A stretch of 13,743 nt of DNA from an uncultured Dialister sp. (GCA_900759415.1 CAAEVC010000093.1:1-13743); one strand, 5' to 3'; shown: positions 1 through 7,479, numbered from the stretch's first letter. A program made the numbers and translations. Notes: generated from the letters alone by a model not told the origin.

Positions 1-9
1 AACAAAAAT

Positions 10-747
10 TTATTTATGTCGAGTTTTAGCGAATCCGTAAATGGCAGCCCCAAGGGCGGCAGCACCCAGAAGGGCATAGGCCACCTTGCGATGATTCGTC
101 GGATCTGCCAGTTTTCTTCTGGCAGTTTCTGCCAGTCCCAAAGGTTTCCTGGAAACTATGGTGAGAGCGCCCAGGCATCCCTTCATCTCTGTAATCTGGA
201 AACCTGCTTCCTCCAGCATTTTTCCCATCCGTTTCCGGCTGTATACCTTCATGCCGGGGATGAGTTTCTCATACAGTTTTCCCACTGGGCCTGCACTCTT
301 GGAATGGATGAAGAGCAGCTGCCCTCCAGGCCGCAGTACACGGCGGATTTCCTTAAGTGAAGCTTTGGGATCTTTCCAGAAATAGAAGGTTTCGGACGCC
401 ATGATGAAATCAAAAAAATTGTCCTGGAAGGGAAGGGCATCAGCCATTCCTTCATACACATGGCAGCGGCCTTCTATGCAGGCCTCCCGGTTCAGCTCAT
501 AGGAGCAGTTCACTGCTCTGAAAGACGGATCTATACCGTACACGTGACCGTCTGGAACTTTCTCCAGAAGACGGACAAGATTTTTCCCTCCGCCGCATCC
601 GATATCCAACACATTTCCGTCTTTCGGAATGGTGGCGTGAGAAAGACCCCATAGAGAAAGGGGAGAGTTCCACAGATTCATGATGGAATACAGATATTCC
701 GTCATGCTCACTGTAGGACAGATAAGCGCAGACTTTCTCAATTTCAT
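10..747 (-). CDS. Class I SAM-dependent methyltransferase with C-terminal membrane helix
   Basis: The product is a 245-aa Rossmann-fold methyltransferase of the Methyltransf_11 type. Motif I VLDIGCGGG is at residues 46-54, the acidic GIDPS at 71-75 (Asp73 would bind the SAM ribose), ADALPF at 102-107, FDFIMAS at 112-118 and the RRVLRPGG turn at 135-142. Residues 222-240 (VAYALLGAAALGAAIYGFA) form a hydrophobic helix followed by a basic KTRHK end, which suggests tail anchoring in the membrane. I chose the ATG at 747 because GGAGG lies eight bases upstream of it. An in-frame ATG at 771 has no comparable site and would leave almost no leader after the predicted promoter. The substrate cannot be read from the sequence; small molecules, quinones or lipids are all possible. 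It is divergent from argG and its stop is ten bases from the window edge, so no terminator is visible. Confidence 0.85.
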   Translation of the reverse strand: MKLRKSALICPTVSMTEYLYSIMNLWNSPLSLWGLSHATIPKDGNVLDIGCGGGKNLVRLLEKVPDGHVYGIDPSFRAVNCSYELNREACIEGRCHVYEGMADALPFQDNFFDFIMASETFYFWKDPKASLKEIRRVLRPGGQLLFIHSKSAGPVGKLYEKLIPGMKVYSRKRMGKMLEEAGFQITEMKGCLGALTIVSRKPLGLAETARRKLADPTNHRKVAYALLGAAALGAAIYGFAKTRHK

Positions 748-785
748 TACAGTGACCTCCTTTTCTGTCATCTATATTTATATCT

Positions 786-814
786 ATTATAAAGGAAAAC
801 TTCTTCATAGTTAA
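786..814 (-). promoter_or_regulatory. Promoter of the methyltransferase gene
   Basis: Read on the minus strand, TTAACT (814-809) is followed by a 17-base spacer and a perfect TATAAT (791-786). Transcription would begin near 779, giving a leader of about 30 bases to the ATG at 747. This supports the shorter start. Confidence 0.6.
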
Positions 815-918
815 GTAAAAGATAGAAGAATTTCGAAAAAACATACAATTAATTTAAGAAAATGTACAAAACATCTAATAAATTTGTAAACCTGACGGCC
901 TGTATATCCTGCATATGG

Positions 919-950
919 TGAATATTATGAATATGCTGAATATAATGCAT
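919..950. promoter_or_regulatory. Tandem 9-bp TGAATAT repeats, candidate regulator site
   Basis: The heptamer TGAATAT occurs three times at exact 9-base steps (919, 928, 937), and a degenerate fourth unit starts TGCATAA at 946. A 6-bp inverted pair GCATAT/ATATGC (911-916 and 931-936) overlaps it. ARG boxes bound by ArgR/AhrC contain TGAAT/ATTCA half-sites, so an arginine-repressor site for argGH is possible. The site lies about 115 bases upstream of the argG -35, and the 9-base phasing is not the usual 18-bp ARG-box layout. Binding is inferred only. Confidence 0.35.
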
Positions 951-1044
951 AAAAATAATTTTAAACGAAATTTAAAAAAACGTAGTAAAAAATAGATTAT
1001 ATGCAGATAAAATCAGACTAATTTAATAAAATGGGAAAATTTTT

Positions 1045-1069
1045 CAAGAAATTTTTAAAATTTTTCTTG
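1045..1069. promoter_or_regulatory. Inverted repeat overlapping the argG -35, candidate operator
   Basis: CAAGAAA (1045-1051) and TTTCTTG (1063-1069) form a 7-bp inverted repeat around an AT-rich centre. Its right arm overlaps the argG -35 hexamer. A protein bound here would block RNA polymerase. The left arm is preceded by TTTTTCAAG, resembling half an ARG box, but no regulator can be assigned. Confidence 0.35.
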
Positions 1070-1095
1070 CGTAAATATACATATAGTTGTATAAT
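1067..1095 (+). promoter_or_regulatory. Promoter of argGH
   Basis: TTGCGT (1067-1072), a 17-base spacer and a perfect TATAAT (1090-1095) form a sigma-A-like promoter. The start would be near 1102, giving a leader of about 50 bases. A modest AAAGG ribosome site (1136-1140) lies ten bases before the argG ATG. Confidence 0.65.
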
Positions 1096-1150
1096 TATCA
1101 CATCTTAAATTTCATCGAAACCAATTCTTCCAAAGAAAGGCGGCATTCTT

Positions 1151-2404
1151 ATGACTGATGTAAAAAATATTAAAAAAGTAGTTCTTGCTTATTCCGGCGG
1201 ACTGGATACCTCCGTCATCATTCCCTGGCTGAAAGAAAACTATGGCTGCGAAGTCATTGCATGCACCGTGAACCTCGGGCAGCCTGAAGATTTCGATGCC
1301 ATTCATAAGAAAGCGCTGGCATCTGGCGCCACTTATGCAGAAACGCTGGACGTAAGAAAAGAATTCATTGAAGAATACGCCTACAAAGTACTGCAGGCTG
1401 ATGGTATTTATGAAGGAAAATACCTTCTCGGTACTTCCTTTGCCCGTCCGCTCATCGGAAAATGCCTCGTAGAAATGGCTGAGAAATACGGCGCTGATGC
1501 CATCTGCCATGGTGCAACAGGTAAGGGGAACGATCAGGTTCGTTTCGAACTCACCATCAAAGCTCTTGCACCTCACATGAAAATCATCGCTCCCTGGAGA
1601 ATCTGGGATATGAAATCCAGAGAAGATGAAATGAAGTATGCAGAAGAACATGGCGTACCGATTGATAAATATGATGAAAAACAGACGGATGAAGAAAAGG
1701 CAGCCCAGAAATATCCATACTCCATGGACTGGAACATGTGGCACCTCTCCCATGAAGGGGATGATCTGGAAAATCCGGCCAATGCACCGCACAAGGACAT
1801 GTACCTTGTGACCTGTGACCCGGAAGACGCACCGGATAAACCGGAATTCGTCACCATCGAATTTGAAAAAGGCATTCCAACTGCTGTAAACGGAAAGAAA
1901 ATGGACGGCGTCGAACTAGTCAATACACTAAACCAGATTGGTGCAAGAAACGGTATCGGTATTGATGACCTTGTAGAAAACCGTCTCGTCGGCATGAAAT
2001 CCCGGGGCGTTTACGAAAATCCCTGTGGTTCCATCCTCTTCTACGCTCACACCGAATTGGAAAGACTCTGCCTTGACCGTGCCACTTTCCATTTCAAAGA
2101 AATGGCAGCTGTAAAATATTCCGAACTGGTGTATGATGGTATGTGGTTTGCACCGCTTCGTGAAGCCCTTCAGGTCTTTGCTGAAAAAACTTCCGAAACA
2201 GTCACCGGTAAGGTCACCCTCCGCCTCTACAAAGGAAATATCCTTTCCAATGGCGCTGAAAGTCCTTATTCCTTATATAACGAAGAATTTGTAACATTTG
2301 GGGAAGATGATGTGTACAACCAGGCCGATGCAGAAGGTTTCATCAACCTCTTCGGTCTGCCACTGACTATCAGAGCCCTCATGAAGGAGAAGAATAAAAA
2401 ATGA
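1151..2404 (+). CDS. argG: Argininosuccinate synthase
   Basis: ArgG joins citrulline and aspartate using ATP to give argininosuccinate, the penultimate step of arginine synthesis, in the cytoplasm. The 417-aa product has the family's usual length. The N-type ATP pyrophosphatase P-loop AYSGGLDTS is at residues 13-21, the YLLGTSFARPLI segment at 91-102, and the GATGKGNDQVRFE loop that contacts citrulline/aspartate at 121-133. The gene overlaps argH by four bases (ATGA), so the two are translationally coupled in one operon. No other arg genes are present in the window; ornithine and carbamoyl-transfer steps must be encoded elsewhere, or the pair may work on salvaged citrulline. Codons are rich in C-ending forms, typical of the argGH and sucCD genes here. 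Confidence 0.97.
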   Translation: MTDVKNIKKVVLAYSGGLDTSVIIPWLKENYGCEVIACTVNLGQPEDFDAIHKKALASGATYAETLDVRKEFIEEYAYKVLQADGIYEGKYLLGTSFARPLIGKCLVEMAEKYGADAICHGATGKGNDQVRFELTIKALAPHMKIIAPWRIWDMKSREDEMKYAEEHGVPIDKYDEKQTDEEKAAQKYPYSMDWNMWHLSHEGDDLENPANAPHKDMYLVTCDPEDAPDKPEFVTIEFEKGIPTAVNGKKMDGVELVNTLNQIGARNGIGIDDLVENRLVGMKSRGVYENPCGSILFYAHTELERLCLDRATFHFKEMAAVKYSELVYDGMWFAPLREALQVFAEKTSETVTGKVTLRLYKGNILSNGAESPYSLYNEEFVTFGEDDVYNQADAEGFINLFGLPLTIRALMKEKNKK

Positions 2405-3828
2405 GTGATATGATGTGGGGAGGCCGCTTCACAAAAGCAGAAGAAAAGAATGCCCTTGATTTCAATGCCTCTATTTCCTACGACTGCCGCATGTATAGAG
2501 AAGATATCGCAGGCTCCAAAGCCCATGCAAAAATGCTGGCAGCTCATGGGATTATTTCAAAAGAAGATCTGGAAAAAATTACCGGCGGACTGGATGAAAT
2601 CAGAAAAGAAATCGACGAAGGAAAATTCAATTTTTCCATCGAACTGGAAGACATCCATATGAACGTGGAAAAAAGACTTACCGATAACATCGGTGACGCC
2701 GGAGCCCGCCTTCATACTGCAAGAAGCAGGAACGACCAGTGTGCCCTTGACCTTCATATGTATATGAAACGTCAAATGGGGAGAATCGCCGAAAAACTCA
2801 TTGCTGTAGAAGAAGCACTTCTCAATATTTCCATCAAATACAAAGACGTCATTCTTCCCGGCTATACTCATATGCAGCGTGCCCAGCCCATCCTTTTTGC
2901 TCACCACATGCTTGCCTACTTCGCCATGCTGGAAAGAGACTTCAAGCGCCTCATGGACGCCTACGACATGGCCGACATGTCCCCCATTGGCGCCTGTGCC
3001 CTCGCCGGGACCACATATCCGACGAATCCGCTGGAAGAAGCAGATGACCTTCATTTCTCCAAAGTCTATGGAAACAGCCTGGATGCCGTATCGGACCGGG
3101 ACTACCTTCTGCAGTTCCTCTCCTTTGCTTCCATTTGTGCTATGCACCTCTCCAGACTCTCTGAAGAATTCATCTACTGGAGTACCAGCGAATTTCAGTT
3201 CATAGAACTGGACGACGGCTACTCTACTGGAAGCTCCATCATGCCCCAGAAGAAAAATCCAGACATGTGTGAACTCATTCGCGGAAAAACAGGAAGAGTC
3301 TACGGCCACCTCATCGGCCTTCTCACCGTCATGAAAGGCCTGCCGCTCGCTTATGATAAGGATATGCAGGAAGACAAAGAAGGAGTCTTCGACGCCATTG
3401 ATACCCTCTACTTTGCTCTTGACATCTACGCCGGTATGATCAACACCATGACTGTCAATGGCGATCACACTAGAGAAGTACTCGAACACGATTTCTCCAA
3501 CGCCACTGACATGGCGGACTACCTCGCAAAAAAAGGCCTTCCCTTCCGTAAAGCCCACGCAGTTGTAGGAAATGCCGTTCACTACTGTATACAGCACCAT
3601 AAAGTCCTCCACGACCTCACCATGGAAGAACTTAAATCCATGAGCGACCTCTTCGAAGAAGACATCATGGATGCACTCAAAATAGAAAACTGTGTCAAAA
3701 ACAGAGAAAGCTACGGCGCCACTGGTCCCCGATCTGTAGCCCGCCAGCAGGAGCATGGCCAGAAAGTAGTGGAATCCATGAAAAAGACCGCTGACCAGTG
3801 GAAAGAGGAAATGGCATTCCTGAATTGA
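2401..3828 (+). CDS. argH: Argininosuccinate lyase
   Basis: ArgH splits argininosuccinate into arginine and fumarate and works as a homotetramer of the fumarase/aspartase superfamily. The 475-aa product carries the three conserved regions that build the shared active site. LHTARSRND lies at residues 104-112, GYTHMQRAQP at 154-163 with His157 as the expected acid/base residue, and the mobile signature loop GSSIMPQKKNPD at 277-288, where the second serine (Ser279) is the likely catalytic base. Its ATG overlaps the argG stop, and AAGGAGA (2384-2390) inside argG provides the ribosome site. The operon ends at a strong terminator about 60 bases after the stop. Confidence 0.97.
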   Translation: MSDMMWGGRFTKAEEKNALDFNASISYDCRMYREDIAGSKAHAKMLAAHGIISKEDLEKITGGLDEIRKEIDEGKFNFSIELEDIHMNVEKRLTDNIGDAGARLHTARSRNDQCALDLHMYMKRQMGRIAEKLIAVEEALLNISIKYKDVILPGYTHMQRAQPILFAHHMLAYFAMLERDFKRLMDAYDMADMSPIGACALAGTTYPTNPLEEADDLHFSKVYGNSLDAVSDRDYLLQFLSFASICAMHLSRLSEEFIYWSTSEFQFIELDDGYSTGSSIMPQKKNPDMCELIRGKTGRVYGHLIGLLTVMKGLPLAYDKDMQEDKEGVFDAIDTLYFALDIYAGMINTMTVNGDHTREVLEHDFSNATDMADYLAKKGLPFRKAHAVVGNAVHYCIQHHKVLHDLTMEELKSMSDLFEEDIMDALKIENCVKNRESYGATGPRSVARQQEHGQKVVESMKKTADQWKEEMAFLN

Positions 3829-3889
3829 TAAAATTGGACGATGAGCCCAGGCTCGGAGCAGCAACGCCGGCAAAACCGCCGGATTTGAC

Positions 3890-3921
3890 AAAAACAGCTA
3901 TGAATGGCATAGCTGTTTTTT
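3890..3921 (+). terminator. Intrinsic terminator of argGH
   Basis: A 13-bp perfect stem, AAAAACAGCTATG (3890-3902) with CATAGCTGTTTTT (3908-3920), has a five-base loop and ends in six T. The A-run on the left makes it usable in the other direction too. The 60 bases between the argH stop and this stem hold only a weak CCGG-type hairpin. Confidence 0.85.
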
Positions 3922-4050
3922 GATGAGATACATACCAGAAAACAGAAGATGAGGCTTGAAAATTAAAGAATAAAAAAAGAGACGGCTTTGCTGGTGATCA
4001 TGTACTGCAGCACAGCGATTCCCCTGTTCAAAACATGATGATTATTTTTA

Positions 4051-4059
4051 TGGTAAAAT
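4051..4059 (+). promoter_or_regulatory. Extended -10 promoter of the secreted-protein gene
   Basis: TGGTAAAAT is an extended -10 element (TGnTAAAAT). No good -35 is present at 17 bases; TTCAAA at 4028-4033 is 20 bases away. A 7-bp inverted pair ATCATGT/ACATGAT brackets the stretch just upstream (about 3997-4040). Confidence 0.35.
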
Positions 4060-4105
4060 ATAGTAAAAATTCGAGGAGAAATCCTGTTTATAAAGGAGGG
4101 ATATT

Positions 4106-4717
4106 ATGAAGAAGAAACTGATTGGACTTATGGCTGCTGCCCTGCTCATGGGTGCTGGCTCTGCTTCTGCATGGACACCGGCACCGCTGGACCGGAGCTA
4201 TGTATCCCTTGAAGCCACCGCCCTTGGGCCGAACTATGTAAAAGTACTCTCTGAGAGTACAAAGAATGAAGCATTAAATCAGGCGGTCATTCAGTATATG
4301 GGCATGACTGCAGAAGAAGCAGCAGACACAAAAATCAATTACAACTACGTAGACCTTGATGGAGATGGCAAAAAAGAAGCTATTGCTATCCTTTGCGGTA
4401 TGTACACCTCAGGCACTGGCGGAGACACTTTGGTCATCCTTTCCGATAATAACGGGTGGAAAGTAGATCAGGTACTCACATTAGCCAGAGGTCCCGTCAT
4501 TATCACAGACAAGATCATTCATGGAATGAAAGGTATCATCATGAAAAGGGCCGGCGGCGGAGCCAAAGCCGCTTTTGTACTCCTTACCGCAGAAAACGGA
4601 AAATACCAGTCCGTCAACGATGGTAAAGAAATCAGCCTTTCTGATTACAAAGGCAAAGCATTCATTGCCAATGACCTCATCCTTGATGACTATCTCGGAC
4701 TGGATCAGACACTGTAA
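4106..4717 (+). CDS. Secreted protein with EF-hand-like DLDGDG loop, function unknown
   Basis: The 203-aa product starts with a classic Sec signal peptide: KKK, a hydrophobic core at about residues 5-18, and an ASA cleavage motif at 20-22 before Trp23. The mature protein has one acidic loop DLDGDGKKE at 83-91 following Tyr81, resembling the calcium-binding loops of FG-GAP/VCBS and dockerin-like repeats, with beta-rich sequence after it. There is no lipobox cysteine and no C-terminal anchor, so it is probably free in the periplasm or outside the cell. AAAGGAGGG five bases before the ATG fixes the start. It is a single-gene unit with its own promoter and terminator. I do not recognise a named family and assign no function. 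Confidence 0.8.
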   Translation: MKKKLIGLMAAALLMGAGSASAWTPAPLDRSYVSLEATALGPNYVKVLSESTKNEALNQAVIQYMGMTAEEAADTKINYNYVDLDGDGKKEAIAILCGMYTSGTGGDTLVILSDNNGWKVDQVLTLARGPVIITDKIIHGMKGIIMKRAGGGAKAAFVLLTAENGKYQSVNDGKEISLSDYKGKAFIANDLILDDYLGLDQTL

Positions 4718-4770
4718 TAAAAAACAGAGGCATAGTGAAGAGAAACCTTTTCATTAAGACTTTGTCTAAC

Positions 4771-4798
4771 AAAAGGGGCTCAGTATGCCCCTTTTTTT
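4771..4798 (+). terminator. Intrinsic terminator after the secreted-protein gene
   Basis: AAAAGGGGC (4771-4779) pairs with GCCCCTTTT (4787-4795) across a seven-base loop, followed by a T-run to 4798. It lies 54 bases after the stop codon. Confidence 0.85.
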
Positions 4799-4859
4799 AT
4801 TGAAAAAATACCATACCAGAGCTCCTGATTCTCAAGCGCCAAATTGGTCTTTTTCCCCC

Positions 4860-4888
4860 TTTCCAATCAATCTGTATTTAGCTATAAT
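4860..4888 (+). promoter_or_regulatory. Promoter of sucCD
   Basis: TTTCCA (4860-4865), a 17-base spacer and a perfect TATAAT (4883-4888) form a sigma-A-like promoter. The predicted leader is about 110 bases long and contains a 7-bp hairpin TAGAAGA/TCTTCTA between about 4927 and 4953. Confidence 0.6.
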
Positions 4889-4984
4889 GATATAGAATCA
4901 TAAGTTCAAAGAACGATTACCATATTAGAAGACAAATATCGCTCTTCTATATTCTCAAAACGCTAATCAAGAATAGGGAATTTC

Positions 4985-5003
4985 GAATCCGAAAGGAGGA
5001 TTC
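4985..5003 (+). promoter_or_regulatory. sucC: Ribosome site of sucC inside a hairpin
   Basis: GAATCC (4985-4990) is complementary to GGATTC (4998-5003), with GAAAGGA as the loop. The ribosome site AAAGGAGG (4992-4999) is thus mostly loop and partly stem, six bases before the ATG. The pairing is visible; any effect on translation is inference. Confidence 0.4.
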
Positions 5004-5005
5004 TC

Positions 5006-6217
5006 ATGAACATTCATGAATACCAGAGTAAAGCAATTATGAGAGCCTACGGCATCCATGTACCGGAAGGTTATCCGGCATTTACAGTAGAAGATGCAGT
5101 AGCAGCAGCCAGACGGCTTGACACCCCTGTCACCGTCGTTAAAGCCCAGATTCACGCAGGAGGCAGAGGGGAAGCAGGTGGCGTCAAAATCGCCCGCAAT
5201 CCTGACGAAGTCAGAATGTACTCCCGTTCCCTTCTCGGCAGCACCCTCGTCACCCGCCAGACCGGACCGAAAGGGAAGAAAGTACACCGCCTTCTCATCG
5301 AAGCCGGCGTGAACATCAAGAAAGAATACTACCTCTCCTTCCTGGTAGACAGAGAATCCCGCTGCGTCGTCATGATGGCCTCTGAATCCGGCGGCATGTC
5401 CATTGAAGACGTAGCAGCTGCCAATCCGGATGCAATCATCAAAGAATACATTGATCCGGCTATCGGCCTTGCCAACTTCCAGGCTGTCCGCATGGCCTAT
5501 GCCCTTCATATGGAACAGGCAGTCATCCATAAAGCTTCTACCTTCATGAATAGACTGTACAAACTTTTCATCGACAAAGACTGCTCCCTGGCAGAATGCA
5601 ATCCTCTCGTAGTCACCCAGGAAAACGACGTCGTTGCTATCGATGCCAAACTCACCTTTGACGACAGCACCCTTTCCCGTCATCCTGACATCGTCGATCT
5701 CCGCGACATCACCGAAGAAGACGACAAAGAAAGAAAAGCAGCAGCTGAAGGACTGAACTACGTCAACCTCGGCGGCGACGTTGCCTGCATGGTTAATGGT
5801 GCAGGCCTTGCCATGGCTACCGTAGACATCATCAAAGAAAACGGCGGCGAACCGGCCAACTTCCTCGACGTTGGCGGTGACTCCACCCCTGAAAAAATCG
5901 TAGCTGCTTTCAATATCATGCTCGAAGACCATCAGGTACACAGCATCCTCATCAACATCTTCGGCGGCATCAATAAATGCGACGTCATTGCAGAAGGCAT
6001 CGTAGAAGCAGCGGCCATGCTCTCCGGCGGAAAAGAAGAATTCCCAATTCCTGTCATCGTCCGTCTCGAAGGCAGAAATGTAGAAAGAGGCAGAGAAATC
6101 CTGGATAATGCCCATGTAAAGAACATTTACCCTGTAGACGACATGAGCAAAGGCGCTAAAATGGCCATTACCCTGGCAAAAGAAGAAAAAGAAAGAGAAA
6201 TGAATCAGGAAAAATAA
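5006..6217 (+). CDS. sucC: Succinyl-CoA synthetase (ADP-forming) beta subunit
   Basis: SucC is the nucleotide-binding subunit of succinyl-CoA synthetase, which interconverts succinate, CoA and ATP with succinyl-CoA, ADP and phosphate. The ATP-grasp domain runs from the opening MNIHEYQSK through KAQIHAGGRGEAGGV (46-60). Metal/nucleotide residues lie near ECNPL (197-201) and AIDAKL (211-216), where many homologues have EINPL. The C-terminal CoA-ligase flavodoxin-like domain has VNGAGLAMATVD (263-274), FLDVGGDS (286-293) and INIFGGIN (316-323). At 403 aa it is about 15 residues longer than E. coli SucC, owing to a charged tail KEEKEREMNQEK. It is followed after 12 bases by sucD, which has its own AGGAGGG. 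In a succinate-decarboxylating anaerobe this pair could feed the methylmalonyl-CoA route to propionate; that role is inferred. A malate-CoA ligase is the main alternative. Confidence 0.93.
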   Translation: MNIHEYQSKAIMRAYGIHVPEGYPAFTVEDAVAAARRLDTPVTVVKAQIHAGGRGEAGGVKIARNPDEVRMYSRSLLGSTLVTRQTGPKGKKVHRLLIEAGVNIKKEYYLSFLVDRESRCVVMMASESGGMSIEDVAAANPDAIIKEYIDPAIGLANFQAVRMAYALHMEQAVIHKASTFMNRLYKLFIDKDCSLAECNPLVVTQENDVVAIDAKLTFDDSTLSRHPDIVDLRDITEEDDKERKAAAEGLNYVNLGGDVACMVNGAGLAMATVDIIKENGGEPANFLDVGGDSTPEKIVAAFNIMLEDHQVHSILINIFGGINKCDVIAEGIVEAAAMLSGGKEEFPIPVIVRLEGRNVERGREILDNAHVKNIYPVDDMSKGAKMAITLAKEEKEREMNQEK

Positions 6218-6229
6218 GGAGGGCTGGAT

Positions 6230-7132
6230 ATGAGTATCTTAATCAATAAAAATACAAAATTAGTTGTTCAGGGAATCACCGGCCGGGCTGCCAGCTTCCA
6301 TACAGAACAGATGCTGGCCTATGGCACCAACATCGTAGCTGGTACCGCACCGGGAAAAGGCGGACAGCTCACTCAGGGCGTTCCCATTTTCAATACTGTA
6401 AGAGATGCTGTACAGGCCACCGGCGCCAATGCATCCATCATCTTCGTACCTGCTCCCTTTGCGGCAGACGCCATCCTCGAAGCCGTAGAATCTGAACTGG
6501 ACCTCGTTGTCTGCATCACCGAACACATCCCGGTAGAAGACATGGTCCGCGTCCACCGCTACATGGAAGGAAAGAAAACAAGACTCCTCGGACCAAACTG
6601 CCCGGGTATCATTTCCGTAGACCAGAGCAACGTAGGCATCATCCCTGCCCAGATGTTCAGGAAAGGCCACGTAGGCGTGGTATCCAAATCCGGTACCCTC
6701 ACCTATGAAGCCACCCTCCAGCTCACCCACGCAGGCATCGGACAGACCACCGCCATCGGCATCGGCGGCGACCCCATTAAGGGAATCGACTTCATCGACG
6801 CTCTGGAACTCTTCAACGAAGACCCGGACACCGATGCCGTCCTCCTCATCGGCGAAATCGGCGGCAATGCTGAAGAAAGAGCTGCTGAATGGATCAAAGA
6901 AAACATGAAGAAACCAGTAGCCGGCTTCATCGCAGGCCGCATGGCACCTCCAGGCAAACGAATGGGCCACGCAGGCGCCATCGTCACCGGCGGTAAAGGC
7001 ACCGCAGCAGAAAAAATCGCTGCCTTAGAAGCTGCAGGCATCCCGGTAGCCGAAACCGTAGCCTCTATAGGAGAAACCATGATCGACCTCCTCAAGGCCC
7101 ACGGCCTCTACGAAAAGTGCCATACATGCTGA
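6230..7132 (+). CDS. sucD: Succinyl-CoA synthetase (ADP-forming) alpha subunit
   Basis: SucD binds CoA and carries the phosphohistidine of the complex. The 300-aa protein opens with a CoA-binding Rossmann domain (QGITGRAASFHTEQM, 14-28). It then has GPNCPGIIS (121-129), the KSGTLTYEA segment (153-161), and the LIGEIGG loop (206-212), whose Glu209 would contact the active histidine. The active-site motif GHAGAIVTGGKGTA (246-259) has His247 at the position of the E. coli phosphohistidine. The chain ends in an unusual CHTC, giving two cysteines in a CxxC arrangement at the extreme C-terminus; whether they bind metal or are simply exposed is unknown. It forms an operon with sucC. Confidence 0.95.
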   Translation: MSILINKNTKLVVQGITGRAASFHTEQMLAYGTNIVAGTAPGKGGQLTQGVPIFNTVRDAVQATGANASIIFVPAPFAADAILEAVESELDLVVCITEHIPVEDMVRVHRYMEGKKTRLLGPNCPGIISVDQSNVGIIPAQMFRKGHVGVVSKSGTLTYEATLQLTHAGIGQTTAIGIGGDPIKGIDFIDALELFNEDPDTDAVLLIGEIGGNAEERAAEWIKENMKKPVAGFIAGRMAPPGKRMGHAGAIVTGGKGTAAEKIAALEAAGIPVAETVASIGETMIDLLKAHGLYEKCHTC

Positions 7133-7150
7133 AAGGCATGAATGCCTTTT
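7132..7150 (+). terminator. Weak terminator-like hairpin at the sucD stop
   Basis: AAAGGCA (7132-7138) pairs with TGCCTTT (7143-7149) across TGAA, beginning within the stop codon and followed by only four T. It may terminate partially; the strong terminator at 7412 is the better candidate. Confidence 0.4.
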
Positions 7151-7192
7151 AGGGTGATGACACTAGCGGCGCTTGCGGTTTAAATAAATCTC

Positions 7193-7224
7193 ATGCCAGA
7201 AAAGCTCTGAGCTTTTCCAGGCAT
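7193..7224. other. Long imperfect hairpin downstream of sucD
   Basis: ATGCC (7193-7197) pairs with GGCAT (7220-7224) and AAAAGCT pairs with AGCTTTT inside it. One A-A mismatch and one bulged C interrupt the stem, and the apical loop is CTG. No T-run follows, so it looks like an mRNA 3' stabiliser or a part of the adjoining repeat rather than a terminator. Confidence 0.45.
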
Positions 7225-7232
7225 TTCTCCCT

Positions 7233-7399
7233 CGTCAACGTCCTTCGGTCGTTGCCAGCTCCCCCGACTGAAAGTCGCGGTGCGATTTCCAGATTTCGGT
7301 GATTCACTGGCTTCTCAGTCGACTACGTCTCCCAGCGAAACCAGTTCACTGCACTCCTAGGGGCGCCGAGATTGAACATGTTAATACATGCGATGAGAA
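7233..7399 (+). repeat. Intergenic repeat A, copy 1
   Basis: This copy matches the one at 13400-13529 in the same orientation. The block 7254-7310 is about 83% identical by hand count to 13425-13482. A second block beginning CTCCT-GGGGCGCCGA-ATTGAACA is shared up to about 7399. Two hairpins are visible: CAACG/CGTTG (7236-7254) and GAAAGTCGC/GCGATTTC (7270-7289, with one mismatch and one G-T pair). This copy has 42 extra bases, bounded by TTCACTG at 7303 and 7345. The CTCCCTC...CAGCTCCCCC frame resembles uncharacterised intergenic repeats common in gut Bacillota, recalled from memory. No coding potential is seen between 7150 and 7411. Confidence 0.8.
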
Positions 7400-7411
7400 A
7401 TCAGATAATTT

Positions 7412-7443
7412 AAAAAGCTGTCAGTGAGAACTGGCAGCTTTTT
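7412..7443 (+). terminator. Strong intrinsic terminator downstream of sucCD and repeat A
   Basis: AAAAAGCTGTCAG (7412-7424) pairs with CTGGCAGCTTTTT (7431-7443) with a single G-T pair and a six-base loop. If the hairpin at the sucD stop is leaky, repeat A is transcribed as the 3' UTR of sucCD and transcription ends here. Confidence 0.85.
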
Positions 7444-7479
7444 GATGTGGAATTTTTGACGGCTTATATACTGCGCTGT

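Noticed and set aside
10..747. Methyltransferase as the cognate modification enzyme of a restriction system with the helicase
   Set aside because: It has small-molecule methyltransferase motifs and no DNA-methyltransferase catalytic motif (no PC of cytosine or NPPY/DPPY of adenine enzymes), and lies 8 kb away.
919..950. CRISPR array or replication iterons
   Set aside because: The 9-base units have no spacers and are too few; no cas or replication gene is near. A regulator site is the simpler reading.
2557..3891. A 444-aa open frame on the minus strand across argH
   Set aside because: It is antisense to a fully recognisable argH, has no ribosome site and reads as low-complexity Phe/His/Val-rich sequence, a by-product of codon bias.
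4967..6115. A 382-aa minus-strand open frame across sucC
   Set aside because: It is the shadow of sucC, with improbable composition (many Phe, Asp, Val) and no recognisable motif.
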